Position numbers and translations under genes: made by a program. Shown one piece after another: positions 1 through 9,613 of a DNA stretch of 64,000 bases. The notes beneath the pieces are model-generated. The model had not been told where the DNA came from. It saw only the letters and a program-made list of their open reading frames with translations, and searched no databases. Position 1 is the stretch's first letter, and each line of letters starts with the position of its first letter. Source of the stretch: Opitutaceae bacterium (GTDB lineage: Bacteria; Verrucomicrobiota; Verrucomicrobiia; Opitutales; Opitutaceae); assembly GCA_016795565.1 (NCBI GenBank), contig JAEUGW010000002.1:1-64000 (forward strand), in the 5' to 3' direction.

Positions 1-70
1 GGGGCGGGGGGGCCCCCCCCCCCGGGGGCGGGGGTGCCCCCCCCGGGGGGGGGGGCCCCCCCCCCGCCGC
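1..70. other. G/C homopolymer tract, probable contig-edge artefact
   Basis: The first ~70 bases are alternating runs of G and C of up to about 13 bases with almost no other nucleotide. Nothing else in the window resembles this, and it ends abruptly where normal sequence begins near base 70. It is best read as low-quality assembly end sequence rather than biology. The remaining bases up to the first gene show no recognisable motif. Confidence 0.75.
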
Positions 71-136
71 GATGGCGGAAAGATTTGATGGTGGCCCGCG
101 CCGCTGCGGCTGGGCACCAAGCACGGCACTTTTCCT

Positions 137-1528
137 ATGAACATCTGCTGCATTGGCGCCGGATATGTGGGTGGCCCGACCATGGCCATGATTGCCCTGA
201 AATGCCCCGACATCACCGTGACGGTGGTGGACATGAACGCGTCCCGCATTGCCGCCTGGAACAGCGGCACGCTGCCGATCTTTGAGCCGGGCCTCGACGA
301 CGTGGTGAAGCAGGCCCGCGGGAAGAACCTGTTCTTCTCCACCGATGTGGCCGGGCAGATCAAGAAGGCCGACATCATCTTCGTGGCGGTCAACACCCCC
401 ACCAAGACCTACGGCGTCGGCGCCGGCCGCGCGGCCGACCTGCGCTACATCGAGTCCGTCGCCCGCACCATCGCGGAGCACGCCGAGAGCGGGAAGATCA
501 TCGTCGAGAAGTCCACCATCCCGGTGAAGACGGCCGACGCCATCAAGACCATCCTCGCCGCCAACTCGAAGGGCCTGAAGTTCGCGGTGCTCTCCAATCC
601 CGAATTCCTCGCCGAGGGCACGGCGGTCAAGGACCTCACCAATCCCGACCGGGTGCTCATTGGCGGCGAGCGCACACCCGAGGGCGAGCAGGCCATGGAG
701 ACCCTCGCCGGCGTCTATGGCCGCTGGGTGCCGCGCGACCGCATCATCACGACCAATCTCTGGTCCTCCGAGCTCTCCAAGCTCGTGGCCAACGCCTTCC
801 TCGCGCAGCGCATCTCGTCCATCAATTCCATCTCCGCCCTCTGCGAGGCGACCGGCGCCGACGTGGACGAGGTGGCCAACGCCATCGGCAAGGACAGCCG
901 CATCGGCCCGAAATTCCTGAAAAGCTCCGTCGGCTTCGGCGGCTCCTGCTTCCAGAAGGACATTCTCAACCTGACCTATCTCTGCGAGAGCTTCGGCCTG
1001 CCCGAGGTGGCCGCCTACTGGACCAGCGTCGTCGGCATCAACGACTGGCAGAAGCACCGCTTCGCGGCGCGCATCGTGAAGGAGCTTTTCAACACCGTCG
1101 CCGACAAGAAAATCGCCGTGCTCGGATTCGCCTTCAAGAAGGACACCAACGACACCCGCGAATCCGCCGCGATCAACGTCTGCCGCGACCTGCTCGCCGA
1201 GCACGCCAAGGTTTCGGTTTACGACCCGAAGGTGCCGGCCGACGAGATCAAGGCCGACACGCTCGGCAAAGGCGTCGAGAATCCGCGCCTCACGGTCGCC
1301 AAGGACGCCTACGAAGCCTGCGCGGGCGCCCACGCCATCGCCATCGTGACGGAGTGGGACGAGTTCAAGACGCTCGACTACGCCAAGATCTTCGCCGGGA
1401 TGCCGAAGCCGGCTTTCCTCTTCGACGGTCGCAACATCGTGGACCTCGCTGCGCTGCGGAAGATCGGCTTCAAGGCCTCCGGCATCGGCAAGCCGGCCGG
1501 CGGCCGCCGCGCGGATGACGTGGAGTGA
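137..1528 (+). CDS. ugd: UDP-glucose 6-dehydrogenase, eukaryote-like type
   Basis: Oxidises UDP-glucose to UDP-glucuronate with two NAD+, in the cytoplasm, giving a precursor for acidic polysaccharides. The 463-residue protein starts with a Rossmann motif, GAGYVGGPT (residues 7-15). The catalytic loop [10 protein letters not shown] carries the expected nucleophile at Cys271. The middle of the protein has the dehydrogenase dimerisation helix region, and a C-terminal UDP-binding domain follows. Length and the [14 protein letters not shown] start match the animal-type enzymes, which also occur in several bacterial phyla, more than the shorter E. coli Ugd. It stands alone, 12 kb from the glycan locus that could consume its product. 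ATG start; no neighbour on the same strand. Confidence 0.95.
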   Translation: MNICCIGAGYVGGPTMAMIALKCPDITVTVVDMNASRIAAWNSGTLPIFEPGLDDVVKQARGKNLFFSTDVAGQIKKADIIFVAVNTPTKTYGVGAGRAADLRYIESVARTIAEHAESGKIIVEKSTIPVKTADAIKTILAANSKGLKFAVLSNPEFLAEGTAVKDLTNPDRVLIGGERTPEGEQAMETLAGVYGRWVPRDRIITTNLWSSELSKLVANAFLAQRISSINSISALCEATGADVDEVANAIGKDSRIGPKFLKSSVGFGGSCFQKDILNLTYLCESFGLPEVAAYWTSVVGINDWQKHRFAARIVKELFNTVADKKIAVLGFAFKKDTNDTRESAAINVCRDLLAEHAKVSVYDPKVPADEIKADTLGKGVENPRLTVAKDAYEACAGAHAIAIVTEWDEFKTLDYAKIFAGMPKPAFLFDGRNIVDLAALRKIGFKASGIGKPAGGRRADDVE

Positions 1529-1556
1529 TGGCCGTTACGTCGTGAATTGGCTGTAG

Positions 1557-1632
1557 GGGCGGACCTGGTGTCCGCCCGCGCGGCCGCGAACCAGCCACGC
1601 CCTTGCTCGGAAGGTCGGTCTCCTGACCGACC
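1557..1632. repeat. Double-hairpin intergenic repeat
   Basis: Two perfect hairpins sit in the gap between the converging ugd and DUF1501 genes. GGGCGGAC (1557-1564) pairs with GTCCGCCC (1570-1577) over a 5-base loop. GGTCGGTC (1613-1620) pairs with GACCGACC (1625-1632) over a 4-base loop. GC-rich self-complementary sequence (GCGCGGCCGCG) lies between them. The two-hairpin layout resembles the repeats at 17891 and 43741. It could also act as a bidirectional terminator, but there is no T-run. Confidence 0.7.
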
Positions 1633-1658
1633 GCGGCCGGCCGGGAGGCAGCCCTCCT

Positions 1659-2906
1659 TCAGACAAACCCGAGCGGCTTGTAATCCGCGCCGAGGATGGC
1701 CTGGGATTTGCAGCCGAGCCACTGGTCGAGCACGGTCGAGTAAACGGCGCGGAAGTCGGTCGAGTATTGCAGGTCCTGGTTGCGCGCCACGTCGAGGCTG
1801 GGTGCCGTGCCGTGCAGGCCGGGCTTGAGGCGCGAGCCCATGACGAAGAGGGGGGCGGCGGTGCCGTGGTCGGTGCCGCGGCTCTCGTTCTCGCTCGGGC
1901 GGCGGCCGAACTCGGAAAAAGTCATCGTCAGCACCTGGCTGTCCAGTTTCTTCGCCACCAGGTCCGCTTGAAACGCGGCGAGGCCCTCGGAGAGGGTCTT
2001 CAGCAGGTTGGCGTGCGTGTTCAGCTGGTTGTTGTGGGTGTCGAAGCCGCCGAGGGAGACGTAGTAAACGCGCGTCGCGGTGCCCGCGGCGATGAGGGCG
2101 GCGACATTGCGCAGCGAGCCGGCGAAGGGCGTGCCGGGATAGGAGGCCGTGGTCTGGTAGTTCGCCAGCACCTTCTGGAACTTCTTCTCGGTGACGAGGG
2201 CGTCCATCATCGTGTGGCGGAGGTAGCCGGCGTTGTCATGGTCGTCGTGCCCGGCCGGGTTTTGCACCATCTGCTCCAGCAGGGTGAGGTTCTCGGCCTG
2301 CTGGCGGCGGTTGCGTCCGGCGGGGAGCGAGAAGGTGGGATGCTGCTGCGCGCTGAGGAAGGACTGGGGCACCTCGTTGCTGATGTTCACGCCACAGGGG
2401 TCGCCGCCCTTGGGCGTGCCGGTGCAGGCGTTGTCAAAGAAGCGGCCGAGCCAGCCGGTGGGCAGGGTCTCGTTGCTATCGCTGCCGGTCTCCCAGATTT
2501 CCGTCGAGCGGAAGTGGCTGCGGTTGGGGTTGGGGTAGCCGACGTTCTGCACGATGCCGAGCTGGCCGTCCTTGAACAGCCCGTGCAGCGCGGTGCAGCT
2601 GGCATGGAGGGCGAGGGTGTCGTTGAGCTTGAGCAGCTGGTTCGCCGGCAGGCCGAGGGTGGGGCGGAGCCGGCGGTAGTGCGGGTCGGCGAAGGGCACC
2701 ACGGTGTTGAGGCCGTCGTTGCCGCCGGCGAGTTGGACGAGGACGAGGATGCTGCGGTCCTTCTCGGGGGCCGGGGCCTGTGCGTGGGCGGACTCGATGA
2801 GAAAGCCCGGGGCGAAGCGGCTGAACGCAAGCAGGCCGATGCCGCGGGCGCCGTAGTGGAGGAATTCGCGGCGGGTGGAGGGGAGGAGGTGGGCGGGGTT
2901 TTTCAT
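1659..2906 (-). CDS. DUF1501 family exported protein (Tat signal)
   Basis: A 415-residue protein of the DUF1501 family, related to the alkaline-phosphatase/sulfatase fold; the biochemical role is unknown. It begins with a twin-arginine signal: RREFL at about residues 12-16, a hydrophobic stretch, and a likely AHA cleavage site near residue 42. It is therefore probably exported folded. The family hallmarks VQLAGGNDGLNTVVP and a late SEFGRRPSEN...GTDHGTA segment are visible. I chose the ATG at 2906 because the frame's longer start is a TTG inside the upstream gene. The DUF1800 gene ends 2 bases upstream, so the two are cotranscribed and probably coupled, as is usual for this pair in Verrucomicrobiota and Planctomycetota. 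Confidence 0.9.
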   Translation of the reverse strand: MKNPAHLLPSTRREFLHYGARGIGLLAFSRFAPGFLIESAHAQAPAPEKDRSILVLVQLAGGNDGLNTVVPFADPHYRRLRPTLGLPANQLLKLNDTLALHASCTALHGLFKDGQLGIVQNVGYPNPNRSHFRSTEIWETGSDSNETLPTGWLGRFFDNACTGTPKGGDPCGVNISNEVPQSFLSAQQHPTFSLPAGRNRRQQAENLTLLEQMVQNPAGHDDHDNAGYLRHTMMDALVTEKKFQKVLANYQTTASYPGTPFAGSLRNVAALIAAGTATRVYYVSLGGFDTHNNQLNTHANLLKTLSEGLAAFQADLVAKKLDSQVLTMTFSEFGRRPSENESRGTDHGTAAPLFVMGSRLKPGLHGTAPSLDVARNQDLQYSTDFRAVYSTVLDQWLGCKSQAILGADYKPLGFV

Positions 2907-2908
2907 GC

Positions 2909-4402
2909 TCAGCAAAGCTGGTAGTTGGGGGATTCGAGGAGGGTGGCCAAGCCGGCCCGGGTGGCCGCCTCTGCCGCGGTGTGGCGCGCACTGCGCTCGA
3001 GGAAGCGGGTGAGCTGGCGCTCGAGCTCGGTTCCGGCCAGGCCGGGCACATGGCGGTGGACGAGCTCACGGGCGCGATCGGCCGGCGGCAGCTTGGCCCA
3101 CTGGGCCAGCCGCGTTTCATCCAGGGTGAAGTTGGTCACGCCGTCGGCGTAGGCCGCCGCGAGCTCGATCTGCTCGTCGCCATTGAGCTGGTCCTCGTTG
3201 AGCGGGTGCAGCAGGGCTTGGATCACCTGCCGGCGGGCGGCGAGAGTCGCGGAATTGATCCAACTGCGGCCGCCGACCCAGCCGCGGACGTTGGGCGGGT
3301 CGTAGGGCGTCTGCCCCATGGAGCGCAGGCTGCCGATCAACTGGCGCGGCAGCGGGGCCACGCTGAGATCCAGATCCTGCAGCAGGCCGAGATAGAATTG
3401 GACCGGACTCTTGATATAGCCGCCGCGATAGCGCGGATCGAAAAAGACGCGGCTGGTGAAGAATTTCACGGCGAGCTTGCGCAGGTCGTGGCCCGTCCCG
3501 GCCCACCAGGCGCCGAGGGTGGCGGTCTGCTCCACTGGCAGCGGTTCCTCGCTCAGGTAAAAGCCGACCATCTGCCGCGGCAGGAAGGTGCCGGCGGCCT
3601 TCTGCTTGAAGACCAGGTCGATCACGTCGTCGCCGGTGAAGGCGCCGCTCTGGCCGAAGACGGTCTTGCGGCCGTTGTCGTGCTGGCGGCGCGCGAAGAC
3701 AAACTCGCCCTGCCGCTGGCGGTAGCCGGTGAAGGCGCGCGCGGCCTGCTTGATGTCGTTTTCCGTGTAGTTGCCCTCGCCGAGGGTGAAGAGCTCGAAG
3801 AGCTCGCGGGCGAAATTCTCGTTGGGCGCCTCGGGCTTGCTCTGCTGCAGGTCGAGGTAGGTGATCATGGCCGGCGAGCGGGACATCAGCTTGGCGAGAT
3901 TCGGCGCGCTCCCGAGCGCGAACTTCCGGATGTAATCCTGATGCTGGTGGATGAGCGCGGCATTCCTGACCTTGTCGATGCCGACAACCCAGACGTCGGA
4001 GAGGAAAAGCAGCCACTTCTCGGCGGGGGAGTGCTCGGGGCGGCTGGCGAACTGCAGCCACTTGATGGTCAGGTCGAAGATGGCCTCGCGCGAGCGCTCG
4101 CGGGCGGCCTGCTGCGCCAGGCGCTTCTCCTGCGCACTGCCGTTGGCGGCGCGGCGGTAAAGCTCGGGGCCGTCGGCTTCGAGCTTGGCGATCAGGCTCG
4201 GCTTGGGGAAGGCGGGCATGTGCGCGAAGTAACGCTCGACGGAGCGGACGGGGCCGTCGGCCAGCACGCGGCTGAGCTCGGCGGGGGTGGCGCTGAAGCC
4301 GATGCGCTGGAGCAGGTGGCGCGCGGCGGCTTCGTTCCAGTCGGCGGCGGGCAGCGGCTGCCACGCTTCGGTCGGGGTGAGGAGGGGCGACGTCGGGCTC
4401 AT
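2909..4402 (-). CDS. DUF1800 domain-containing protein
   Basis: A 497-residue DUF1800 protein, the regular partner of DUF1501 in these phyla; its function is unknown. Recognisable segments are HLLQRIGFSATPAEL near the N-terminus, LLFLSDVWVVGIDKV, NENFARELFELFTLGEGNYTE, and a C-terminal region with SPVQFYLGLL and PPNVRGWVGGRSWI. The open frame continues upstream to 5044, but that part is antisense-like sequence over the tsaB-like gene. The ATG at 4402 starts the conserved protein. No clear Shine-Dalgarno is seen. No signal peptide is evident, in contrast to its exported partner. Confidence 0.88.
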   Translation of the reverse strand: MSPTSPLLTPTEAWQPLPAADWNEAAARHLLQRIGFSATPAELSRVLADGPVRSVERYFAHMPAFPKPSLIAKLEADGPELYRRAANGSAQEKRLAQQAARERSREAIFDLTIKWLQFASRPEHSPAEKWLLFLSDVWVVGIDKVRNAALIHQHQDYIRKFALGSAPNLAKLMSRSPAMITYLDLQQSKPEAPNENFARELFELFTLGEGNYTENDIKQAARAFTGYRQRQGEFVFARRQHDNGRKTVFGQSGAFTGDDVIDLVFKQKAAGTFLPRQMVGFYLSEEPLPVEQTATLGAWWAGTGHDLRKLAVKFFTSRVFFDPRYRGGYIKSPVQFYLGLLQDLDLSVAPLPRQLIGSLRSMGQTPYDPPNVRGWVGGRSWINSATLAARRQVIQALLHPLNEDQLNGDEQIELAAAYADGVTNFTLDETRLAQWAKLPPADRARELVHRHVPGLAGTELERQLTRFLERSARHTAAEAATRAGLATLLESPNYQLC

Positions 4403-4440
4403 GGTCGTGGGGGTAGTGACGATGGCTGGACCGTCCGGTT

Positions 4441-5166
4441 TCACACTGGCGCGCTTGGTCGGGTGGCGGCGCTGTGCACCTGCGCGGACCATTTCTTGTA
4501 GGCGGGTGCTTCGTGCTGAAAGGCATCGGGGGCCGGGATCGGGCGGAAATACTCCCCATCGGCCAGCACGGGAAAAATTTCCGCGAGGTGGTAGCTGCAA
4601 ATCGCGGCGGGGCGGGGGGGCTGGGCCCAGGAGCGGAAATTCCCCGGGGTCAGCCATTCGCCGTCCGGCAAGGCGGTCGCGGCCAGTCGCTGCAAGGGCG
4701 GCATCGCGCCATCCGCGCCGACGGCTTGGCTGTGCCAGGTGTCGCGCCGGGCGTCGGCGATGACGGAGAATGCGCGCGGCGCTTGCGTCCAGGCGAGTCG
4801 GGCGGCGACGGCGAGGCTTTGGTAGGCGTAGGCCGGGCGGGGCTTGAGCACCTGCCAGGTGCGGAGGGCCATGGCGATGGTGCGCGTGCCGAGCATCGAG
4901 CCGGGCCCTTCGCAAAACACAAAGGCGCCGATGTCGCCGATCTTCATTTGTGCCGCCCGCAGCACGGCCTCGGTGCCGGCAAAGAGGCCCGTGCCAGCCT
5001 CGTCTCCCGAGCTGTGCCAGCACGGGGAGGCCGCGGCCCGCCACAGGCCGACTTGCACCCGGGTCGAAGCGGCGTCGAGGACGAGCAAGCTGCCGTGGCT
5101 GGCCAAAAGCTGTGTGAGCGAAGGCATTGCGCGGGCCAGCTTGGCCCGGAACGGGGATATGTCCAT
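4441..5166 (-). CDS. tsaB: TsaB-like tRNA threonylcarbamoyladenosine biosynthesis protein
   Basis: Likely the TsaB subunit that scaffolds TsaD in making t6A37 on ANN-decoding tRNAs. An ASKHA-fold start is visible (LLVLDAASTRVQVGLW), followed by the conserved CEGPGSMLGTRT loop, the counterpart of the GPGSFTGLR motif. The C-terminal half is poorly conserved, as is normal for TsaB. Three in-frame ATGs exist, at 5205, 5166 and 5127. Third-position GC is low before 5166 and high after it, so I prefer 5166 (241 aa), although the family usually begins directly at the first strand, which favours 5127. It is divergent from tig. The TsaD and TsaE partners are not in the window. Confidence 0.75.
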   Translation of the reverse strand: MDISPFRAKLARAMPSLTQLLASHGSLLVLDAASTRVQVGLWRAAASPCWHSSGDEAGTGLFAGTEAVLRAAQMKIGDIGAFVFCEGPGSMLGTRTIAMALRTWQVLKPRPAYAYQSLAVAARLAWTQAPRAFSVIADARRDTWHSQAVGADGAMPPLQRLAATALPDGEWLTPGNFRSWAQPPRPAAICSYHLAEIFPVLADGEYFRPIPAPDAFQHEAPAYKKWSAQVHSAATRPSAPV

Positions 5167-5204
5167 GCCGGTTTCAGGTCCGGGCGCCGGAGCCCAATCT
5201 GGCA

Positions 5205-5232
5205 TTGACCGGAGGGGTTGGCGACCTACGTT
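5205..5232 (+). promoter_or_regulatory. Candidate sigma-70 promoter of tig-clpP
   Basis: TTGACC (5205-5210), five of six matches to the -35 consensus, lies 16 bases before TACGTT (5227-5232), a weak -10. It is about 40 bases upstream of the GTG start of tig. This is pattern reading only; promoter consensus in this phylum is not firmly known to me. Confidence 0.3.
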
Positions 5233-5271
5233 GGCCGGTTCATCGACTGAAATCCGCCATCTTTATCCACC

Positions 5272-6594
5272 GTGAACGTTCAAATCACCGACATCAACGA
5301 GACCCGCAAAACGCTGACCGTCACCCTCGACAAGGGTGAGGTCGATGGCGAATACAACACCATCCTGGGCGAATTCACCAAGCAGGTCAGCCTGCCTGGT
5401 TTCCGGCCCGGCAAGGCCCCGGCCGCCATGGTCGCCAAGCGCTTCGGCAAGGAGCTGAAGGATGAGTTCAAGCAGAAGGTCATCGGCAAGGCCTACCGCG
5501 ACGGCCTCGAGCAGTCGAAGCTCGAGGTGCTCTCGCTCGTGGATGTCGAGGAGGGCGCGATCGAGCCCGGCCTCTCCGCCGCGATCAAGCTCACGGTGGA
5601 TGTGCGCCCCGAGTTCAAGCTGCCGGACTACCACGGCATCGTCACCGAGACCCTGCCCACCGAGCCGACCGCCGCCGAGGTGGACGCCGTGATCGAGGGC
5701 CTGCGCGCCGAGCGGGCTGATTTCAAGGTCGCCGACCGCGCCGCCGCCAAGGGGGACTACGTGCGCTTCGGCTACACCGGCACGCTCGACGGCCAGCCGC
5801 TGGCCGCCGTCGTCGGCGACAAGGCCATCTACGCCGCCGCGCCGCAAACCTGGGAGGAAGTCGAGGGGGCCAACGAGGGCCTGCTCCCCGGCATGTCCAA
5901 GCAGCTCGCCGGCCTGAAGGCGGGCGACAAGAAGGACACGACTGTGACCTTCCCGGCGGAATTCGCCGCCGTCCCGGCGCTGGCCGGCAAGACCGCCGCC
6001 TATGCCATCGAGGTGCAGGAGGTGCGCGAGCGCGTGCTGCCGCCGCTCGATGAGAAATTCTTCAAGGACAACCAGGCCGACGACCTCGCCGGCCTCCAGT
6101 CCCAGGTCACGACCAACCTGAAGATGCGCAAGGAATACGAGAACCGCGCCGCCCAGCGCCGCCAGGTCACCGACGCCCTCGTCGCCCAGGCCAGCTTCCC
6201 GGTGCCCGAAAGCCTGATCGCCTCCGAGCGCGACGGCGTGCTCCGCCAGTTCATCGAGGAGAACATGCGCCGCGGCATCCCGCAGGAACAGTTCGAGCAG
6301 AACAAGAAGGAGCTCTACGACAGCGCCACCAAGGCCGCCGTCTCCCGCGTCAAGGTGCAGCTCATGCTCGCCAAAATCGCCGACGCCGAGAAGCTCAAGG
6401 TGGACGAGAAGGATTTCAACAACTGGATCATGCGCGAGGCCATGCGCTCCGGCCAGAAGCCCGACAAGCTGGCGAAGGAACTGGGCAAGGACCGCGAGCA
6501 GCTCCGCGCCATCCAGCAGCAGCTCCTGTTCGACAAGGCCCTTGATTTTCTGGTCACCAAGGCTACCGTGAAAACGGCCACCGCCAAAGCATGA
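5272..6594 (+). CDS. tig: Trigger factor (ribosome-associated chaperone and prolyl isomerase)
   Basis: Binds ribosomal protein L23 at the exit tunnel and shelters nascent chains. The N-terminal ribosome-binding domain has the signature GFRPGKAP at residues 43-50. A central FKBP-type domain begins around [18 protein letters not shown] (from about residue 160). A helical C-terminal chaperone domain follows, rich in charged residues and ending in a K/A-rich tail. At 440 residues it is standard length. The start is GTG at 5272, judged by the conserved start [15 protein letters not shown]. The stop overlaps the clpP start by 4 bases, giving the common tig-clpP-clpX order. Confidence 0.97.
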   Translation: MNVQITDINETRKTLTVTLDKGEVDGEYNTILGEFTKQVSLPGFRPGKAPAAMVAKRFGKELKDEFKQKVIGKAYRDGLEQSKLEVLSLVDVEEGAIEPGLSAAIKLTVDVRPEFKLPDYHGIVTETLPTEPTAAEVDAVIEGLRAERADFKVADRAAAKGDYVRFGYTGTLDGQPLAAVVGDKAIYAAAPQTWEEVEGANEGLLPGMSKQLAGLKAGDKKDTTVTFPAEFAAVPALAGKTAAYAIEVQEVRERVLPPLDEKFFKDNQADDLAGLQSQVTTNLKMRKEYENRAAQRRQVTDALVAQASFPVPESLIASERDGVLRQFIEENMRRGIPQEQFEQNKKELYDSATKAAVSRVKVQLMLAKIADAEKLKVDEKDFNNWIMREAMRSGQKPDKLAKELGKDREQLRAIQQQLLFDKALDFLVTKATVKTATAKA

Positions 6595-7211
6595 GCTACT
6601 ACGTCCCCATCGTCCTCGAAAACACCGGCCGCGGCGAGCGGTCGATGGACATCTACAGCCGCCTCCTCAAGGATCGCATCATCTTCATCGGCACGCCGAT
6701 TGATGACGGCGTGGCCAACGTGGTCATCGCCCAGATGCTGTTCCTCCAGATGGAGGACCCGAAGAAGGACATCCAGATCTACATCAACTCCCCCGGCGGG
6801 AGCGTGACCGCCGGTATGGCGATCTATGACACCATGAACTTCCTGCAGTGTGACTTCGTCACTTACTGCATCGGCATGGCGGCCAGCATGAGCACGGTGC
6901 TCCTCGCGGCCGGCACCAAGGGCAAGCGTTTCGGCCTGCCCAACAGCCGGGTGATGATCCACCAGCCCTCCGGCGGCGCGGGCGGCCAGGCCGCCGACAT
7001 CGCCATCCAGGCCAAGGAAATCCTCCGCTGGCGCCGCACCCTCAACGAGACCATCGCCAAGCACACCGGCAAGACCACCGAGCAGGTGGAGACCGATTCC
7101 GACCGCGACTACTACCTGAGTGCCGACGAGGCCAAGGCCTACGGCATCGTGGATCATGTGGTCACCTCGACCCGCGACGCCCAGAAAATCACCGGGATCG
7201 CCGCCGCCTGA
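6591..7211 (+). CDS. clpP: ATP-dependent Clp protease proteolytic subunit
   Basis: Serine peptidase (family S14) that forms a double heptameric chamber and degrades substrates fed by ClpX. The catalytic triad is readable: Ser99 in GMAASM, His124 in MIHQP, Asp173 in [12 protein letters not shown]. The 206-residue length and the INSPGGSV motif are typical. It overlaps tig by ATGA and is followed 74 bases later by its ATPase partner clpX, so all three genes probably share a transcript. Confidence 0.98.
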   Translation: MSYYVPIVLENTGRGERSMDIYSRLLKDRIIFIGTPIDDGVANVVIAQMLFLQMEDPKKDIQIYINSPGGSVTAGMAIYDTMNFLQCDFVTYCIGMAASMSTVLLAAGTKGKRFGLPNSRVMIHQPSGGAGGQAADIAIQAKEILRWRRTLNETIAKHTGKTTEQVETDSDRDYYLSADEAKAYGIVDHVVTSTRDAQKITGIAAA

Positions 7212-7285
7212 CCCGCCCCCGGGTATCCCTTTAGGCCGGGAAAATCCCTCGACTAACGGCCCGCAAGTGCCGATATACCTCCTTT

Positions 7286-8584
<1,299 letters not shown>

Positions 8585-8595
8585 GGATTGTCGCC

Positions 8596-9519
8596 ATGCG
8601 TCGCATCGCCACCCCGCTTTGCTTCGCCGCCCTGCTCGCCGTCCGCGCGGCCGCCCTCGTCATCCACGGCGGCACGGGCACGGAGAATTTCGCCGCTCCC
8701 ACTGCAGGCGACGGCGGGGATCCCGGTTATGCCAATGTGGGCGACCGCGGCGTTTACCTCGGCAATTACGGCGGGAACTTCTGGGTGCTCACCGCCACGC
8801 ATGTCGGCGCGGGCAACATCAAGCTCGGCGGCACCACCTACACGATGGTGGGCGGCTCCAGCGTCGCGGTGCTGAACAACGACACCTCGCCCACCGACCT
8901 CACGCTCTTCCGCATCTCGACCGACCCCGGCCTGCCCACGCTCAACCTGCTTTCCGGCGCGGATCCCGGCGTCACTGCGGCCGTCCGGCTCATGGGCGAC
9001 GGCCGCAACGAGGGTGCCAGCACCTTTGTCAACTGGGGCATCGCGCCCGGCGGCGGCGCCAACGACGATGTCTGGACGGTTGGCGGTGGCACCGACAAGT
9101 CCGGCTACACCACCGTCGGCAACACCCTCGGCGTGCGCTGGGGCGACAACCAGGTGACCGGCAGCACGACCTTCAACATCGGCACCGGCAACACGCTGGG
9201 CTTTCACATGCAGTTCACCAGCGCCGCCTACAACTCGATGGCGCAGGTCGGCGATTCCGGCGGCGCGACCTTCTACTACACCGGCGGCACCTGGTATCTC
9301 GCGGGCATCCTCAGCGCCGTCGGCACCTTCGGCTCCGGCCAGACGCCCGACAACCAGCCGGCGGACACCGCCGTGTTCGGGAACTTCACGATCGCCGCGA
9401 GCGTCGCCAGCTACAACAGCTTCATCACCTCCGCCATCCCCGAGCCGTCAGCCTATGCCGCACTGGCCGGCCTGCTGGCACTGGGTGCGATAACTCTGCG
9501 GCGCTGGCGCCGGGCTTGA
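8596..9519 (+). CDS. Secreted trypsin-like serine protease with PEP-CTERM anchor
   Basis: A 307-residue exported protein that combines an S1-type peptidase core with a PEP-CTERM sorting tail. A short N-terminal signal (basic MRR, then a hydrophobic stretch to about residue 21) is followed by a plausible triad: His69 in LTATHV, Asp101 in PTDLTLF, Ser221 in GDSGGATF. The tail has the IPEPS motif at 281-285, a hydrophobic helix to about 300, and a terminal RRWRR cluster. Such tails are processed by exosortase and rearranged onto the cell surface; no exosortase gene is in the window. It starts 11 bases after clpX but is probably an independent function. Confidence 0.85.
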   Translation: MRRIATPLCFAALLAVRAAALVIHGGTGTENFAAPTAGDGGDPGYANVGDRGVYLGNYGGNFWVLTATHVGAGNIKLGGTTYTMVGGSSVAVLNNDTSPTDLTLFRISTDPGLPTLNLLSGADPGVTAAVRLMGDGRNEGASTFVNWGIAPGGGANDDVWTVGGGTDKSGYTTVGNTLGVRWGDNQVTGSTTFNIGTGNTLGFHMQFTSAAYNSMAQVGDSGGATFYYTGGTWYLAGILSAVGTFGSGQTPDNQPADTAVFGNFTIAASVASYNSFITSAIPEPSAYAALAGLLALGAITLRRWRRA

Positions 9520-9613
9520 GCGTTCATGCGGCCCGGCTGGCGGTCGCAGACACCCTCGGCGGCAGCCACCTTTTGACTCGTGAGCTCCGGGGCCGCCGCG
9601 CAAGCTGCCCGCC

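Noticed and set aside
1767-4501. Two long plus-strand frames opposite the DUF1501 and DUF1800 genes
   Set aside because: Val/Gly/Glu-rich shadows with no motif; the minus-strand genes are conserved families.
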